From: Pleurobrachia bachei
Taxonomy: Eukaryota > Ctenophora > Tentaculata > Cydippida > Pleurobrachiidae
Reading direction: 5' to 3'
NCBI GenBank assembly: GCA_000695325.1
Contig: AVPN01000416.1
Coordinates: forward strand, 3,363 to 32,183
Length of the DNA stretch: 28,821 nt
The number at the start of each line of letters is the position of its first letter. The stretch's first letter is position 1. The position numbers and the translations under genes are program-made. Shown here piece by piece: positions 19,491 to 28,474 of the stretch. The notes under the pieces were generated by a model. It was given only the letters and a program-made list of their open reading frames with translations, was not told the origin of the DNA and searched no databases.

Positions 19491-20029
19491 TACCTGATGA
19501 TCTCATCATCAATCCATCTGATAATCATCTCTTCTCCAGTTATCCATGACTGTTGAATTGCACATTTTCTTGCTCCAGACGTTCTTACTCTTGATCTTCT
19601 AACTCAAGATTTTACAACTCTAGCTACAACTCCAACTCTTTTCAGATAAGTTCCTAGCTTTCAGTGGACCCCACAACAAAACTAAAATTGAAAACGGTTA
19701 CATGCTCCATGCCCCTGGAACCTACATCCCTTACTTCAAGGTATGTACAGAGAATAGAGATACAAATGGATCGAGTGGGAAGGAGGGAGGCAGGGAGAGA
19801 GAGAGATAGGGAAAGAAAAGTAAAAAAACAAAAGCTTGAGACCCTCTATCAAACGAATCGTGTTAAATCACTTTGACTCTTTTTGGGCAAAGTAATGAAA
19901 GGTCACGAACACCTCTCTTTGCCCCTTCTTCTCTCCACACATTTTACTGAGCTATTTTAATACAACTTCAAGTTTAGACAACATGTCCTAATTTAAATCA
20001 CCCACTAAAGCTTCATCTCCACTCTAACT
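19491..20029. other. Gene-free stretch, nothing recognised
   Basis: This is unique sequence between the inverted repeat and the DHRS1 duplication. It includes a short purine tract near 19785-19820 and chance ORFs only. Confidence 0.6.
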
Positions 20030-20145
20030 ATGCATACAACCACACTCAGATAACCAGATAACACAAAATCGGAATTTATCCCGTATTGAATTGTTCAACC
20101 CGGGTAAGGGCATGTCACGTCTCACTGATAAAATATATCACATAC

Positions 20146-21308
20146 CCATCATGAGTGCTACGATAGCTCGTCCTGCGTATTCCACTGTCTCTCCCTTGGA
20201 CACGTCCATCTTTATACCGTTCTGAGATTGAGACTTGAACGTGATTATTGGTCACCAGTGTTTGAAATAGTTTCAGCAACGCAAGTGATGCATACTATGC
20301 TTAGCTAGTCAGGAACCGACCGAATCAGGAAATACTGGTCCCTGATTGGCTGATAAATTGGCTGATAACCAGTCACGTGATCTAAATAACAAGTTCTGAT
20401 TGGTTGTTAAACGTTAACTTGTATCGGTCGGTTCCTGATTGCATAAAGATTTGAAGGTCGAGGAATTGTGTGATAAAGGACCTACCACTTTAGCCTTTTC
20501 AATCCCCTCCTTCATCTCCATAATATGTTCAGTTTGCACTAGCCCAGGCCACAGGGATAGCATGGTGACGCCGTGTTTCCCCAACTCCTTCCCACACATC
20601 TCAGACATCTTATCCAACTATGTAGAGAGTGAAAGGTACAGGGAGCGAGGGAGCTATCATAGATGAAATTAATACAAACAGCCTTGGTGGTAGTCTACTC
20701 GACTTTTAATCGTGTTACTATAAGGAGGTACGATTGCTCACCCCGCTAGAAGAATAACAACTTACCGCTGCTTTCCCAACCCCATAAGGGGCAGTAAAGA
20801 AGCTGAAGAGAGCGCCAGCTGATGAGATGTTAACAATTAGCCCACTTTTCGCCTTGACCATCAGTTTAGCTGCCCTCTGGCTGGCTATAAAGTGGCATCT
20901 CAATCCCACACCCATCACATCATCCCAGGAATTCATTTCTTGCTCCCAGAATGGAGTCGTGGTATTGGCCGTGATAGTCTTGACGCCTGGTGGGAGACAT
21001 TGGGTTAGTAACCTGGTGACGCAGTCACCCCTACACCGGCCAAGTTGGTAACGTGTGTTTGATTAAAATGTTTTGATTAAATTAATACGTCATGACAAAA
21101 TACTTATATTGTCTTGAGTCAAGAAATGATATGAGTAATAATCTTGTACCTTTAAAAGCATTATTGACAAGAAGATCTATCCTGCCATGATCTCGTTCTA
21201 TTTGATCGAACAGAAGTTGAATCTGTTGATCGGAATCGTGATCACACTGAACCGGGATCGCATTGCCTCCCCTCTCTGACACCTCATGGGCCGTGACAGA
21301 CAGGGAAC
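20146..21308 (-). pseudogene. DHRS1: DHRS1 partial copy, exons 2-5 only
   Basis: Exons at 21150-21308, 20766-20986, 20486-20617 and 20146-20221 reproduce exons 2-5 of the intact gene, with the same splice sites and open frames. Exon 1, with the start codon and the TGASRGIG cofactor motif, is absent, as are exons 6 and 7. It lies downstream of the intact gene's stop, in the same orientation. It cannot encode a complete enzyme. The lack of decay points to a very recent duplication or an assembly duplication. Confidence 0.9.
20310..20437. mobile_element. MITE-like element with 14-bp terminal inverted repeats, copy 1
   Basis: Perfect terminal inverted repeats CAGGAACCGACCGA/TCGGTCGGTTCCTG bound a 128-bp non-coding element inside DHRS1 intron 4 of the partial copy. 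The interior includes TCACGTGA and several GATTGG/CCAATC boxes. No clear target-site duplication is seen. Confidence 0.75.
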
Positions 21309-21450
21309 CTGGCGTGAAATTAAGATTCAGTATCCCCTAATTTCTACTCTCTCTAATAAGGGATGAGGATGGAATTTGTCCGCCGAACCCTCACAGAAAA
21401 CATAAAATACAGTGTGAACTAATCGAAGGGGCCAGGGAGGGAGAGAATCG

Positions 21451-21578
21451 GTGGGGCTAAATGGGAGGGAGATTGTTAGGCAGTGGGGCAAAATGGGAGG
21501 GAGATTGTTAGGCAGTGGGGCAAAATTGAAGGGAGATTGTTAGAAAGTGGGGCTAGATGGGAGGGAGATTGTTAGACA
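21451..21578. repeat. 32-bp minisatellite, four copies
   Basis: Units start with GTGGGG at 21451, 21483, 21515 and 21547 and share GGGAGATTGTTAG, with a few substitutions. The array begins exactly where the duplicated DHRS1 segment ends. Confidence 0.92.
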
Positions 21579-21680
21579 AGGTGTGGCCGTGCAGGGACTA
21601 AATCAACTTATAATAAGTCGGGGCTGGGATTTGGGAATAGTAAACACAGTGATCAAGTCTATAAATTATTTGAGTCTATA

Positions 21681-21755
21681 AAGTCGGATTTTTCGAAGTT
21701 GATAAATTCACATACGTTTGTATTTGGGGATAACAACTTCAAAAAATCCGACTTT
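21681..21755. mobile_element. Short inverted repeat (AAGTCGGATTTTT family)
   Basis: AAGTCGGATTTTTCGAAGTT and its near-perfect inverted partner AACTTCAAAAAATCCGACTT enclose about 30 bp. The same end sequence occurs at 4958, which indicates a dispersed non-autonomous element or foldback family rather than an isolated hairpin. Confidence 0.6.
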
Positions 21756-21985
21756 AAATCATAAAAGAAATCAACCAAAACTAAAATCTACAAAATATTC
21801 AAAATGAAAACCTGAATTCAATGATTAAAAATGTCCAAAAATGGTTAAATTGTGGAATCCCAATACGAAATTCTGGTTCGCCGCTGTGTAATGGGATGCC
21901 AAGTAGAAACACCGATGTCCCGTCCTACAAACACCGGCCGTTCCTATTACAATATAGGTGTATCCTGGAATCCATTAGGAAACAC

Positions 21986-22083
21986 CAGGAACCGACCGAC
22001 ACAAGTAAACAACTTGCTATTTAGGTCACGTGACTGGTTATCAGCCAATCAGGGACCAGTATCTCCTATTCGGTCGGTTCCTG
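21986..22083. mobile_element. MITE-like element, copy 2 (opposite orientation)
   Basis: This has the same 14-bp terminal inverted repeats as 20310-20437, with a related interior on the opposite strand and about 30 bp deleted. It carries the perfect palindrome GTCACGTGAC in its interior. It lies only 22 bp from the DHRS1 stop codon and so may form part of that gene's 3' untranslated region. Confidence 0.78.
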
Positions 22084-22105
22084 GGACACACCTAGTTCCT
22101 ACTTC

Positions 22106-22593
22106 CTAGTAGTAATGGTGGAACTTGCTGACAATGATGCTCCAGGGGATCCTAATGAAGGATGGGATCCAGCTAGCCAACCAGGGTGATTTGTAGGATA
22201 CCAATCCACGGATACTTCTCATTGAGGCGTGCTCCCTGCCTGCAGAAACAAGAGGAAATGTTGATATTATGGGAAGCAAGTTTCTAATAAATGAGTACAC
22301 AATGGACAGATTGTAGAGACCAAAAGTCATGTTTATGAAGCACAAATTGTAAATAGCAAATTGTGTGGCAGTTTCAATAAAGACAGGAATCTTACCATCT
22401 ACATCGGTAAATCCTAACTCGTATCCTAGATCACCCGTAGTAACAGTTTTACCGTTCTTGGCCTTTAGATTCTCATCTGATAGGACGTGGGTATTATAGG
22501 GCTGATGATTCTTATCTGATAGAGGTGGGGGCTGATATGATACTGGGGGCAACAGCAGGTAATAATATAATTGGATAACTTCTTATCTCTCTG

Positions 22594-22643
<50 letters not shown>

Positions 22644-24282
22644 TATATAATTTCTTCCTCAGAAGAACCACTTCTAGCAAGCAAGGGAAGTTCACCCTAA
22701 ATTTCACAGGTTAGAACACGAGATGCATACAACCACACTCAGATAACCAGATAACACAAAATCGGAATTTATCACGTATTGAATTGTTCAACCCGGGTAA
22801 GGGCATGTCACGTCTCACGGAGAAAATATATCACATACCCATCATGAGTGCTACGATAGCTCGTCCCGCGTATTCCACTGTCTCTCCCTTGGACACGTCC
22901 ATCTTTATACCGTTCTGAGATTGAGACTTGAACATGATTATTTGACACCAGTGTGTGAAACAGTTTCAGCAACGCAAGTTAAGAATACTATGCTTAGCAG
23001 TTAGCTAGTCAAAAACCGACCGAATCAGGAAATACTGGTCCCTGATTGGCTGATAACCAGTCACGTGATCTAAATAACAAGTTCTGATTGGTTGTTAAAC
23101 GTTAACTTGTATCGGTCGGTTCCTGATTGCATAAAGATTTGAAGGTCGAGGAATTGTGTGATAAAGGACCTACCACTTTAGCCTTTTCAATCCCCTCCTT
23201 CATCTCCATAATATGTTCAGTTTGCACTAGCCCAGGCCACAGGGATAGCATGGTGACGCCGTGTTTCCCCAACTCCTTCCCACACATCTCAGACATCTTA
23301 TCCAACTATGTAGAGAGTGAAAGGTACAGGGAGCGAGGGAGCTATCATAGATGAAATTAATACAAACAGCCTTGGTGGTAGTCTACTCGACTTTTAATCG
23401 TGTTACTATAAGGAGGTACGATTGCTCACCCCGCTAGAAGAATAACAACTTACCGCTGCTTTCCCAACCCCATAAGGGGCAGTAAAGAAGCTGAAGAGAG
23501 CGCCAGCTGATGAGATGTTAACAATTAGCCCACTTTTCGCCTTGACCATCAGTTTAGCTGCCCTCTGGCTGGCTATAAAGTGGCATCTCAATCCCACACC
23601 CATCACATCATCCCAGGAATTCATTTCTTGCTCCCAGAATGGAGTCGTGGTATTGGCCGTGATAGTCTTGACGCCTGGTGGGAGACATTGGGTTAGTAAC
23701 CTGGTGACGCAGTCACCCCTACACCGGCCAAGTTAGTAACGTGTGTTTGATTAAAATGTTTTGATTAAATTAATACGTCATGACAAAATACTTATATTGT
23801 CTTGAGTCAAGAAATGATATGAGTAATAATCTTGTACCTTTAAAAGCATTATTGACAAGAAGATCTATCCTGCCATGATCTCGTTCTATTTGATCGAACA
23901 GAAGTTGAATCTGTTGATCGGAATCGTGATCACACTGAACCGGGATCGCATTGCCTCCCCTCTCTGACACCTCATGGGCCGTGACAGACAGGGAACCTGG
24001 CGTGAAATTAAGATTCAGTATCCCCTAATTTCTACTCTCTCTAATAAGGGATGAGGATGGAATTTGTCCGCCGAACCCTCACAGAAAACATAAAATACAG
24101 TGTGAACTAATCGAAGGGGCCAGGGAGGGAGAGAATCGTGTACCTGGTTTGCCTGAAGTGAGATCAAGTGTTCGCCCAGTGATGTAGACCGTGGCACCCT
24201 GACTCCCTAGAGCAAGGGCAATTCCTCGACCGATACCTCGGGAGGCACCTGTCACCAGACAAACTTTATTAACCAGGGACAT
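22106..24282 (-). CDS. DHRS1: Dehydrogenase/reductase SDR family member 1, 7 exons
   Basis: This is an NAD(P)(H)-dependent short-chain dehydrogenase; the vertebrate enzyme is ER-associated and reduces some steroids and carbonyl compounds. Exons in gene order are 24144-24282, 23838-23996, 23454-23674, 23174-23305, 22839-22914, 22396-22476 and 22106-22239. All junctions are GT-AG and the phases agree, giving 313 aa, the family's usual length. The cofactor motif TGASRGIG is at residues 11-18, followed by TVYITGR and LLVNNAF. Catalytic Ser lies in NISSAGA, and the YxxxK pair is Y167/K171 (YGVGK). SLWPGLVQTE and the hydrophobic C-terminal stretch WLASWIPSFIRIPW are characteristic of DHRS1. The ATG is 4 nt after an acceptor (TATTAG|CAAAATG) and only 210 bp after the PM20D1 stop. 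Confidence 0.95.
22600..22641. repeat. (CT)n microsatellite in DHRS1 intron 5
   Basis: This is a CT dinucleotide run between exons 6 and 5 of the intact DHRS1 gene. Confidence 0.95.
22733..24138. repeat. Duplicated segment of DHRS1, copy within the intact gene
   Basis: This is the partner of 20030-21450. It spans part of intron 5 through intron 1 of DHRS1, so the intact gene contains the whole unit. Confidence 0.93.
23010..23125. mobile_element. MITE-like element, copy 3
   Basis: This corresponds to copy 1 through the DHRS1 segment duplication. Its left terminal repeat has two substitutions (CAAAAACCGACCGA) and a 12-bp GATAAATTGGCT segment is missing. It lies in intron 4 of the intact gene. 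Confidence 0.72.
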
Positions 24283-24492
24283 TTTGCTAATACATGGAGA
24301 AACAAAGATAGATTAGATGGGTATTTGAAAATGGTGAAAAAGAAGTTTTGTAGAAACAAGTATCAAGTTAATATTCCAGCACAATCAACACTAAAAACAC
24401 TGATAAAATAGCACCAACTATAAATGTATAACCTCCCCCTTTTTGATGCAAAATAAGGTTTGACATAGTATGTTTCAAGTTCAGACATATAA
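24283..24492 (-). promoter_or_regulatory. 210-bp PM20D1 to DHRS1 intergenic region
   Basis: Both genes are on the minus strand. The spacer is AT-rich with no clear AATAAA. It ends in a pyrimidine-rich stretch and TATTAG four bases before the DHRS1 ATG. No room for a conventional promoter plus non-coding exon is obvious, though a compact one is possible. Confidence 0.45.
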
Positions 24493-26074
24493 TCAAAGTT
24501 CATCTTTAATTGTAACTTCAAAAGATTTCTCCAAATTCCTGAGAAGATGATAAAAGAAATTGATGGTTTGCTCGTAGTTTTTCACCGTAATCACCTCATC
24601 ATGTCCATGAAACATCTTTATATCTTCCGTTCCGAGGTAGGAGGGTGCGAATCTATAAACATCATCACACAGTTCACCATACCACTTACTATCCGTGCCC
24701 CCGATTAGAATTCCAGGGATCACAATTGCATCTGGAAAGATCTGTTTGATGGTGTGGTGAATAACGTTGTAACCTTCAGAGGAAGTGGAGGATATGGGGG
24801 AGGGGTTATTTTCATACAGGACCTCAATTTCAAAGGAAGGGTCGTTAATAACTTTGCGATGAGGTGGAGGAAATGGGGGAGGGGTTGTTTTCATACAGGA
24901 CCTCAATTTCAAAGGAAGGGTCGTTAATAACTTTGCGGATGTGGCTGGTAACTGTTTCTATGGTATGTCCAGGGAGAAGTCGTGTGTTAATTGTCACACT
25001 AGCCGAGTTGGGGAGGACGTTATCCTTGACGCCCCCGGAAATTTGAGTAAAAGCCATTGTCGTGGAGATCTGAGCTCGAGTTGAGTCTTTAATGGACATG
25101 ATAGCGGAGATGAGAGGGGAGAAGAGCCACAGGTTGCTACTCAGTACTCTCATCCACCAAGATGAGGACACTGCGGCATGCTCAAACATAGGCACCTCGA
25201 TACCCCCACCAAAACTTGTCGATATGGGGTTGTTGTTGAGTTTCACAATCGCCTCACTCAGCTGCACGATACCTCCACCACTTCTGGGTGGTGCAGAGGC
25301 GTGACCTCCAGGATGCTCCAACTTTAACCGGAGCGTAGCAAACCCTTTCTCCGCGGTACCCACAAGACCCACGGGACCATGGTATCCCGGGAATGAACCC
25401 TCCTTCAACACGGGACATCCCTCATCCATCATGAAGGCAAATCGGACTCCCCTCCTCTTGAGTTCCTCTGTAATCACAGCAGCACCGTACAAACCCATAA
25501 CTTCCTCATCGTGCCCGATGGCAATGTAAATCGTTCGCTTTGGCTGGATACCCTTTCCGAGCATGAATTCAAGTGCCTCAAGAAGCCCGAACACAGTGTT
25601 TTTATTATCAAGTGTTCCTCTACCGAATATCAGGCCGCCGTCAACTGCCCCTGAAAACGGTGAAAAGGACCACTTTTCAACTTCAGCAGGAACAACATCG
25701 ATATGCCCCGTGAGCAGAACTGGTTTCACGGAAGTATCAGAACCTTGTACAATGTACAAACTGCTAAAGTTAAACAGTTCACGGGAAACGTGAGGGGAGC
25801 TGTGGATCTTCGGATAATTTTCACGAATGTGATCGAGCATCATTTGTAATGCGGTTGTATTTGTATCATGTACAGAGTAGGAAATACTTTGAATACGAAT
25901 TGCCTGCTGAAATCGAGACAGTTTATCATCGGTGAGAGTTATGAATTCATTCCCCTCCTCTGGGGAGCACGGAACAACCTTGTGCTGGAAATCAGGAAAG
26001 AGGAAAGACCTCATCGTGATAATCCCAGCAAGAAGACCAAATCCCAAGGCGACAACAGCACCAACCTTAACCAT
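24493..26074 (-). CDS. PM20D1: PM20D1-like M20 peptidase, frame broken by a 79-bp duplication
   Basis: This is an M20-family zinc enzyme; the vertebrate secreted protein condenses and hydrolyses N-fatty-acyl amino acids. Residues about 4-26 are a signal peptide or signal anchor. Metal and catalytic residues are visible: GHIDVV (H124, D126), GRGTLDNKN (D156), HDEE (E190/E191), DEGCPV (D217), GGHAS, and FHGHDE near the C-terminus. The first frame (24845-26074) gives 409 aa and then stops inside a 79-bp tandem duplication. The remaining C-terminal part, with GGTDSKWY, continues in another frame to the stop at 24493. Without one unit the length would be 500 aa, matching the family. It is otherwise single-exon and free of lesions. 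The break may be an assembly error, a processed segment or a true mutation. Confidence 0.9.
24780..24937. repeat. 79-bp tandem duplication inside PM20D1
   Basis: Two head-to-tail units (24780-24858 and 24859-24937) each encode KVINDPSFEIEV and the following residues. Because 79 is not a multiple of three, the second unit is read out of frame. Over the well-aligned part the units differ at about four positions, all of which would be synonymous. Each unit contains one AGGT. Confidence 0.92.
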
Positions 26075-26511
26075 ATCTGTTACGGTGCTGCAGCAACGAG
26101 TGTTATTCTCAGAATTAAGAAGTTAAATATACATTTTCATTTGGGTCTAGAGATCAAAATTCAAATCAAGCATACAATATTATGTGCAAAAGTCGAATGA
26201 GGGCTTTTCTTAGAAGTAAGTCACTATTTACGGCCTTTTCTACACGACAAACTCCACACTTCAGGTAATTTTGCCGGGCGTGATTATAATCTGGGTGCCT
26301 TGAGGCCTCTTTACAGGTGCCCGCTAGCAAAAAGAGTACACTTTTATTTCCTAGACCAACTTTTTTCAAACGGCTATAGCCACGCAACCACATTTGAGTA
26401 AACTAAACGGCATATGATAGAGAATCGATAGCACTAACCGATACCCCTAACTCGAACCCTAACCAGCCTCTAACAACCCTAACCCGTCTCGAATGCCAAA
26501 ATCGATGAATT

Positions 26512-26850
26512 GTTAGCAATGAAAGGCACCCAATTTTACCCGTTTTAAAAATAAAATTTGAAATTTGAAAATGGCAAGCAACTTGGCAAACGCTGCTACC
26601 CCAAATAATAATATAATATTATTATTTCGCGCGCACGCGCGATGGGATAAGGCAGCGCTTTTCAAGCAAGCAACTGCATTCGACGCGCGCTAACATTCAC
26701 GCACCGCAAACTATTTATTGTCGCGCGCGCTCTCCATTGCTCTTTTTCCAAATTTTGATTTTTCAAACTTTGATTTACTTTTTACTTTTTTTAATTTTTA
26801 CTTTTTTTTACTTTTTTAAAATTGGGTGTTTTCAATTGCTCTTTGCTAAC
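26512..26850. mobile_element. MITE-like inverted repeat
   Basis: GTTAGCAA at 26512-26519 and CACCCAATTTTA at 26527-26538 have exact inverted partners at 26843-26850 and 26817-26828. The unmatched spacers differ in length (7 and 14 bp). Further weak inverted similarity continues inward (AAATTTGAAA on the left, TTTCAAACTTT on the right). The interior has no coding capacity. No target-site duplication was identified. Confidence 0.55.
26603..26641. other. AT cruciform next to a Z-DNA-prone CG tract
   Basis: The 25-bp AT-only imperfect palindrome at 26603-26627 (11-nt arms) is directly followed by CGCGCGCACGCGCG, an alternating purine-pyrimidine run. Two more GCGCGC runs lie at about 26682-26690 and 26722-26731. 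Confidence 0.7.
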
Positions 26851-27458
26851 CTTTTTTTCCTTGTCACTTAAGAGGCCTCAAGTGTTGAGCGTACATCAGG
26901 CTTTGCCAGGTTACATCGTTACACAGTCTATTCGCCCCTCGGCCTTCAGGATCGCATTAGCCCACACCCGGACCGAAGAGCTGGAGTAGGAACATGTCAA
27001 GTCAGGCTTCTGAAACTAAAAAAGCCAAGACTTGATTTTGAGTTTGAATTGGCATCATAAGTTGAATTAATGTTTTAATCCAGAATCCTTTCATGGCTGT
27101 CACTACTTGGAGATAACTGCTTACAATCTCTGACTCCTCTACGTGTGATAAGTTATCACTGAAACATCTTAGCCAGGCGTAGAGTATCATCTTTTTGTGA
27201 ATCGTGTAGACCTCCAGTCTCCGTATCTTTTCCTGGATAGTGGGATCGAGAGGTTTCGGACTTTTTGCTGATGGTGCTCAATGCAGCAACACAGCAATAC
27301 TTTCGCCGTTAACGTTACTGAATACAAGCCAGTAGCCAGTCAAAAAATATAATGCGGGATGATAATCTTGCCTGTCATTCTTGCCTGCGTTCTTGTCTGT
27401 GTTGTAGTATTGGGGCTACTCAACAAGTTGTGTATTATCATTCTACAACGAGACAATT

Positions 27459-27689
27459 ATGGATGGTTTCGGGCCCATTCAGCTCCTGGTTCTCCTTGGG
27501 ATCTGTACAGCTGGACTAGTGCTACTGAGATACTTGTGCTGGTGTTGTAAGGAATGCTGTGGATGTTCGAAGAGTTGCTGTGAGTGCTTTTATATCTGCT
27601 GCTGCAGATGTTGCTGCAAGAAGAAGAGGTCGGTGATTGTGGCCGTACAAGCTGATGGAGTGGATAGGAGGTATGAGGAAGTACAGTAG
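27459..27689 (+). CDS. Cysteine-rich small single-pass membrane protein, unrecognised
   Basis: This is a 76-aa ORF starting in good context (AATTATGG). Residues 6-26 are a hydrophobic segment (IQLLVLLGICTAGLVLL), with no cleavable signal peptide obvious. Residues 27-53 contain 15 cysteines in 27 positions, mostly as CC and CCC groups, followed by KKKR and a hydrophilic tail ending in an acidic EEVQ. Juxtamembrane cysteine clusters next to basic residues are classic palmitoylation substrates; metal binding is the alternative. An overlapping frame at 27359-27550 also starts with a hydrophobic segment (residues 1-28). It could be an upstream ORF, or the first membrane helix of a larger product if there is splicing or a sequence error. 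The next gene starts 155 bp downstream. Confidence 0.65.
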   Translation: MDGFGPIQLLVLLGICTAGLVLLRYLCWCCKECCGCSKSCCECFYICCCRCCCKKKRSVIVAVQADGVDRRYEEVQ

Positions 27690-27843
27690 GGGGAGATGAT
27701 ATTGAAAGTGGTCTTTTGTAAATTGTAGTGTGTTTAAACGTTCTCATTGTGTTTTGGCTCATGTTGAATCAACTCTTTTTTAGTTTCATTTCCTCAGATA
27801 TCACTCATTTTAATTCCCTCAATTCCCTTCTAGCAGCTGAACC

Positions 27844-28470
27844 ATGAAATCCATCATCCTGACCTTCATCCTGGTGCTCTGCACTCTGACAACTCTGACT
27901 CACAGCAACAACTTCTTTGACAAGATATCGCATGGGTTCAAGGAGAAGATAGAGAAACCGGTCAAGAACGCATATGATAAGGTATCTGGAGAGATTAAAG
28001 ATAATGTCCTGGATCCCCTAAACAATGAGTTGAATGCCCTACCCGATGAAATTGACCACGCATCGATTGAGATTCAGCACCATGTGATTAACCCCATTAA
28101 AGACGCCCTTGAGGCGACAATCTCACCTGATTTTGTCGACGTTGCACTTCACAAAGCTTATGATGGGCTGCATAAAGTTGACAACTTTATCAAATCTGAC
28201 ATCTCCGACCCTCTTAACAACCTTGTTGACGACGTCTCAAAGGACCGGGGGCACGACCGTGATGACAAGAAAATGTTTTCTGACCTTGACATAGCAGTAG
28301 TTATCATTGTTGTGAGTCTGTGTGTCATCATTGCTGTGGTAATTGCCATTGCTAGGCAGACTGAGGCGTGTCGTGCAGATCTTAAACGAGCTCTCGGCAG
28401 GTGGTGTGAACAAGACGCTGTCCAGGAAGTGAGAGCAACTGTTCCTGCAAAAGCTACCACACGTGTTTAA
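27844..28470 (+). CDS. 208-aa type I membrane protein with helical repeats, unrecognised
   Basis: Residues 1-21 are a signal peptide ending THS. Residues 22-145 are a charged, helix-rich ectodomain with four copies of a P-[VIL]-[KN]-[ND] motif at P39, P58, P84 and P123, each after a short hydrophobic/acidic lead (for example VLDPLNN and ISDPLNN). Residues 150-170 are one membrane helix (DIAVVIIVVSLCVIIAVVIAI). The 38-residue tail is basic and has two cysteines. The ectodomain has no cysteine, so it is not disulphide-stabilised. The ATG is 7-10 nt after an acceptor (CCCTTCTAGCAG). The stop codon overlaps an AATAAA. I do not recognise a family. Confidence 0.75.
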   Translation: MKSIILTFILVLCTLTTLTHSNNFFDKISHGFKEKIEKPVKNAYDKVSGEIKDNVLDPLNNELNALPDEIDHASIEIQHHVINPIKDALEATISPDFVDVALHKAYDGLHKVDNFIKSDISDPLNNLVDDVSKDRGHDRDDKKMFSDLDIAVVIIVVSLCVIIAVVIAIARQTEACRADLKRALGRWCEQDAVQEVRATVPAKATTRV

Positions 28471-28474
28471 TAAA
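28469..28474 (+). terminator. Polyadenylation signal overlapping the stop codon
   Basis: GTTTAATAAAC contains the TAA stop and an AATAAA that share bases, which would leave a 3' untranslated region of only about 10-30 nt. Confidence 0.6.

Larger units (their letters stand above)
20030..21450. repeat. Duplicated segment of DHRS1, downstream copy
   Basis: This matches 22733-24138 almost perfectly, at an offset of 2703 bp at the left edge and 2688 bp after small indels near 20280-20360. The right edge falls one base from the exon 1 donor region of the intact gene and abuts a 32-bp minisatellite. Differences are few and mainly intronic. Confidence 0.93.
26075..27358. other. 1.3-kb gene-free region between divergent genes
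   Basis: This lies between PM20D1 (leftward) and the small membrane-protein genes (rightward), so it probably contains both promoters. It holds a MITE-like inverted repeat (26512-26850), an AT cruciform beside a CG-alternating tract (26603-26641), a degenerate CCCTAA-rich patch at about 26436-26491, and a T-rich stretch with TTTTTAC words at 26770-26820. No ORF is convincing. Confidence 0.6.

Noticed and set aside
26436-26491. Telomere-like CCCTAA repeats
   Set aside because: Only a few scattered CCCTAA words with irregular spacing; too degenerate to call an interstitial telomere.
26296-26887. GAGGCCTC inverted repeat as transposon ends
   Set aside because: The shared core is itself an 8-bp palindrome, so the apparent inverted pairing is largely self-complementarity.
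27359-27550. 63-aa hydrophobic ORF as a separate gene
   Set aside because: It overlaps the better-supported Cys-rich ORF and its second half is just a shifted frame of it; noted only as a possible upstream ORF or alternative first helix.
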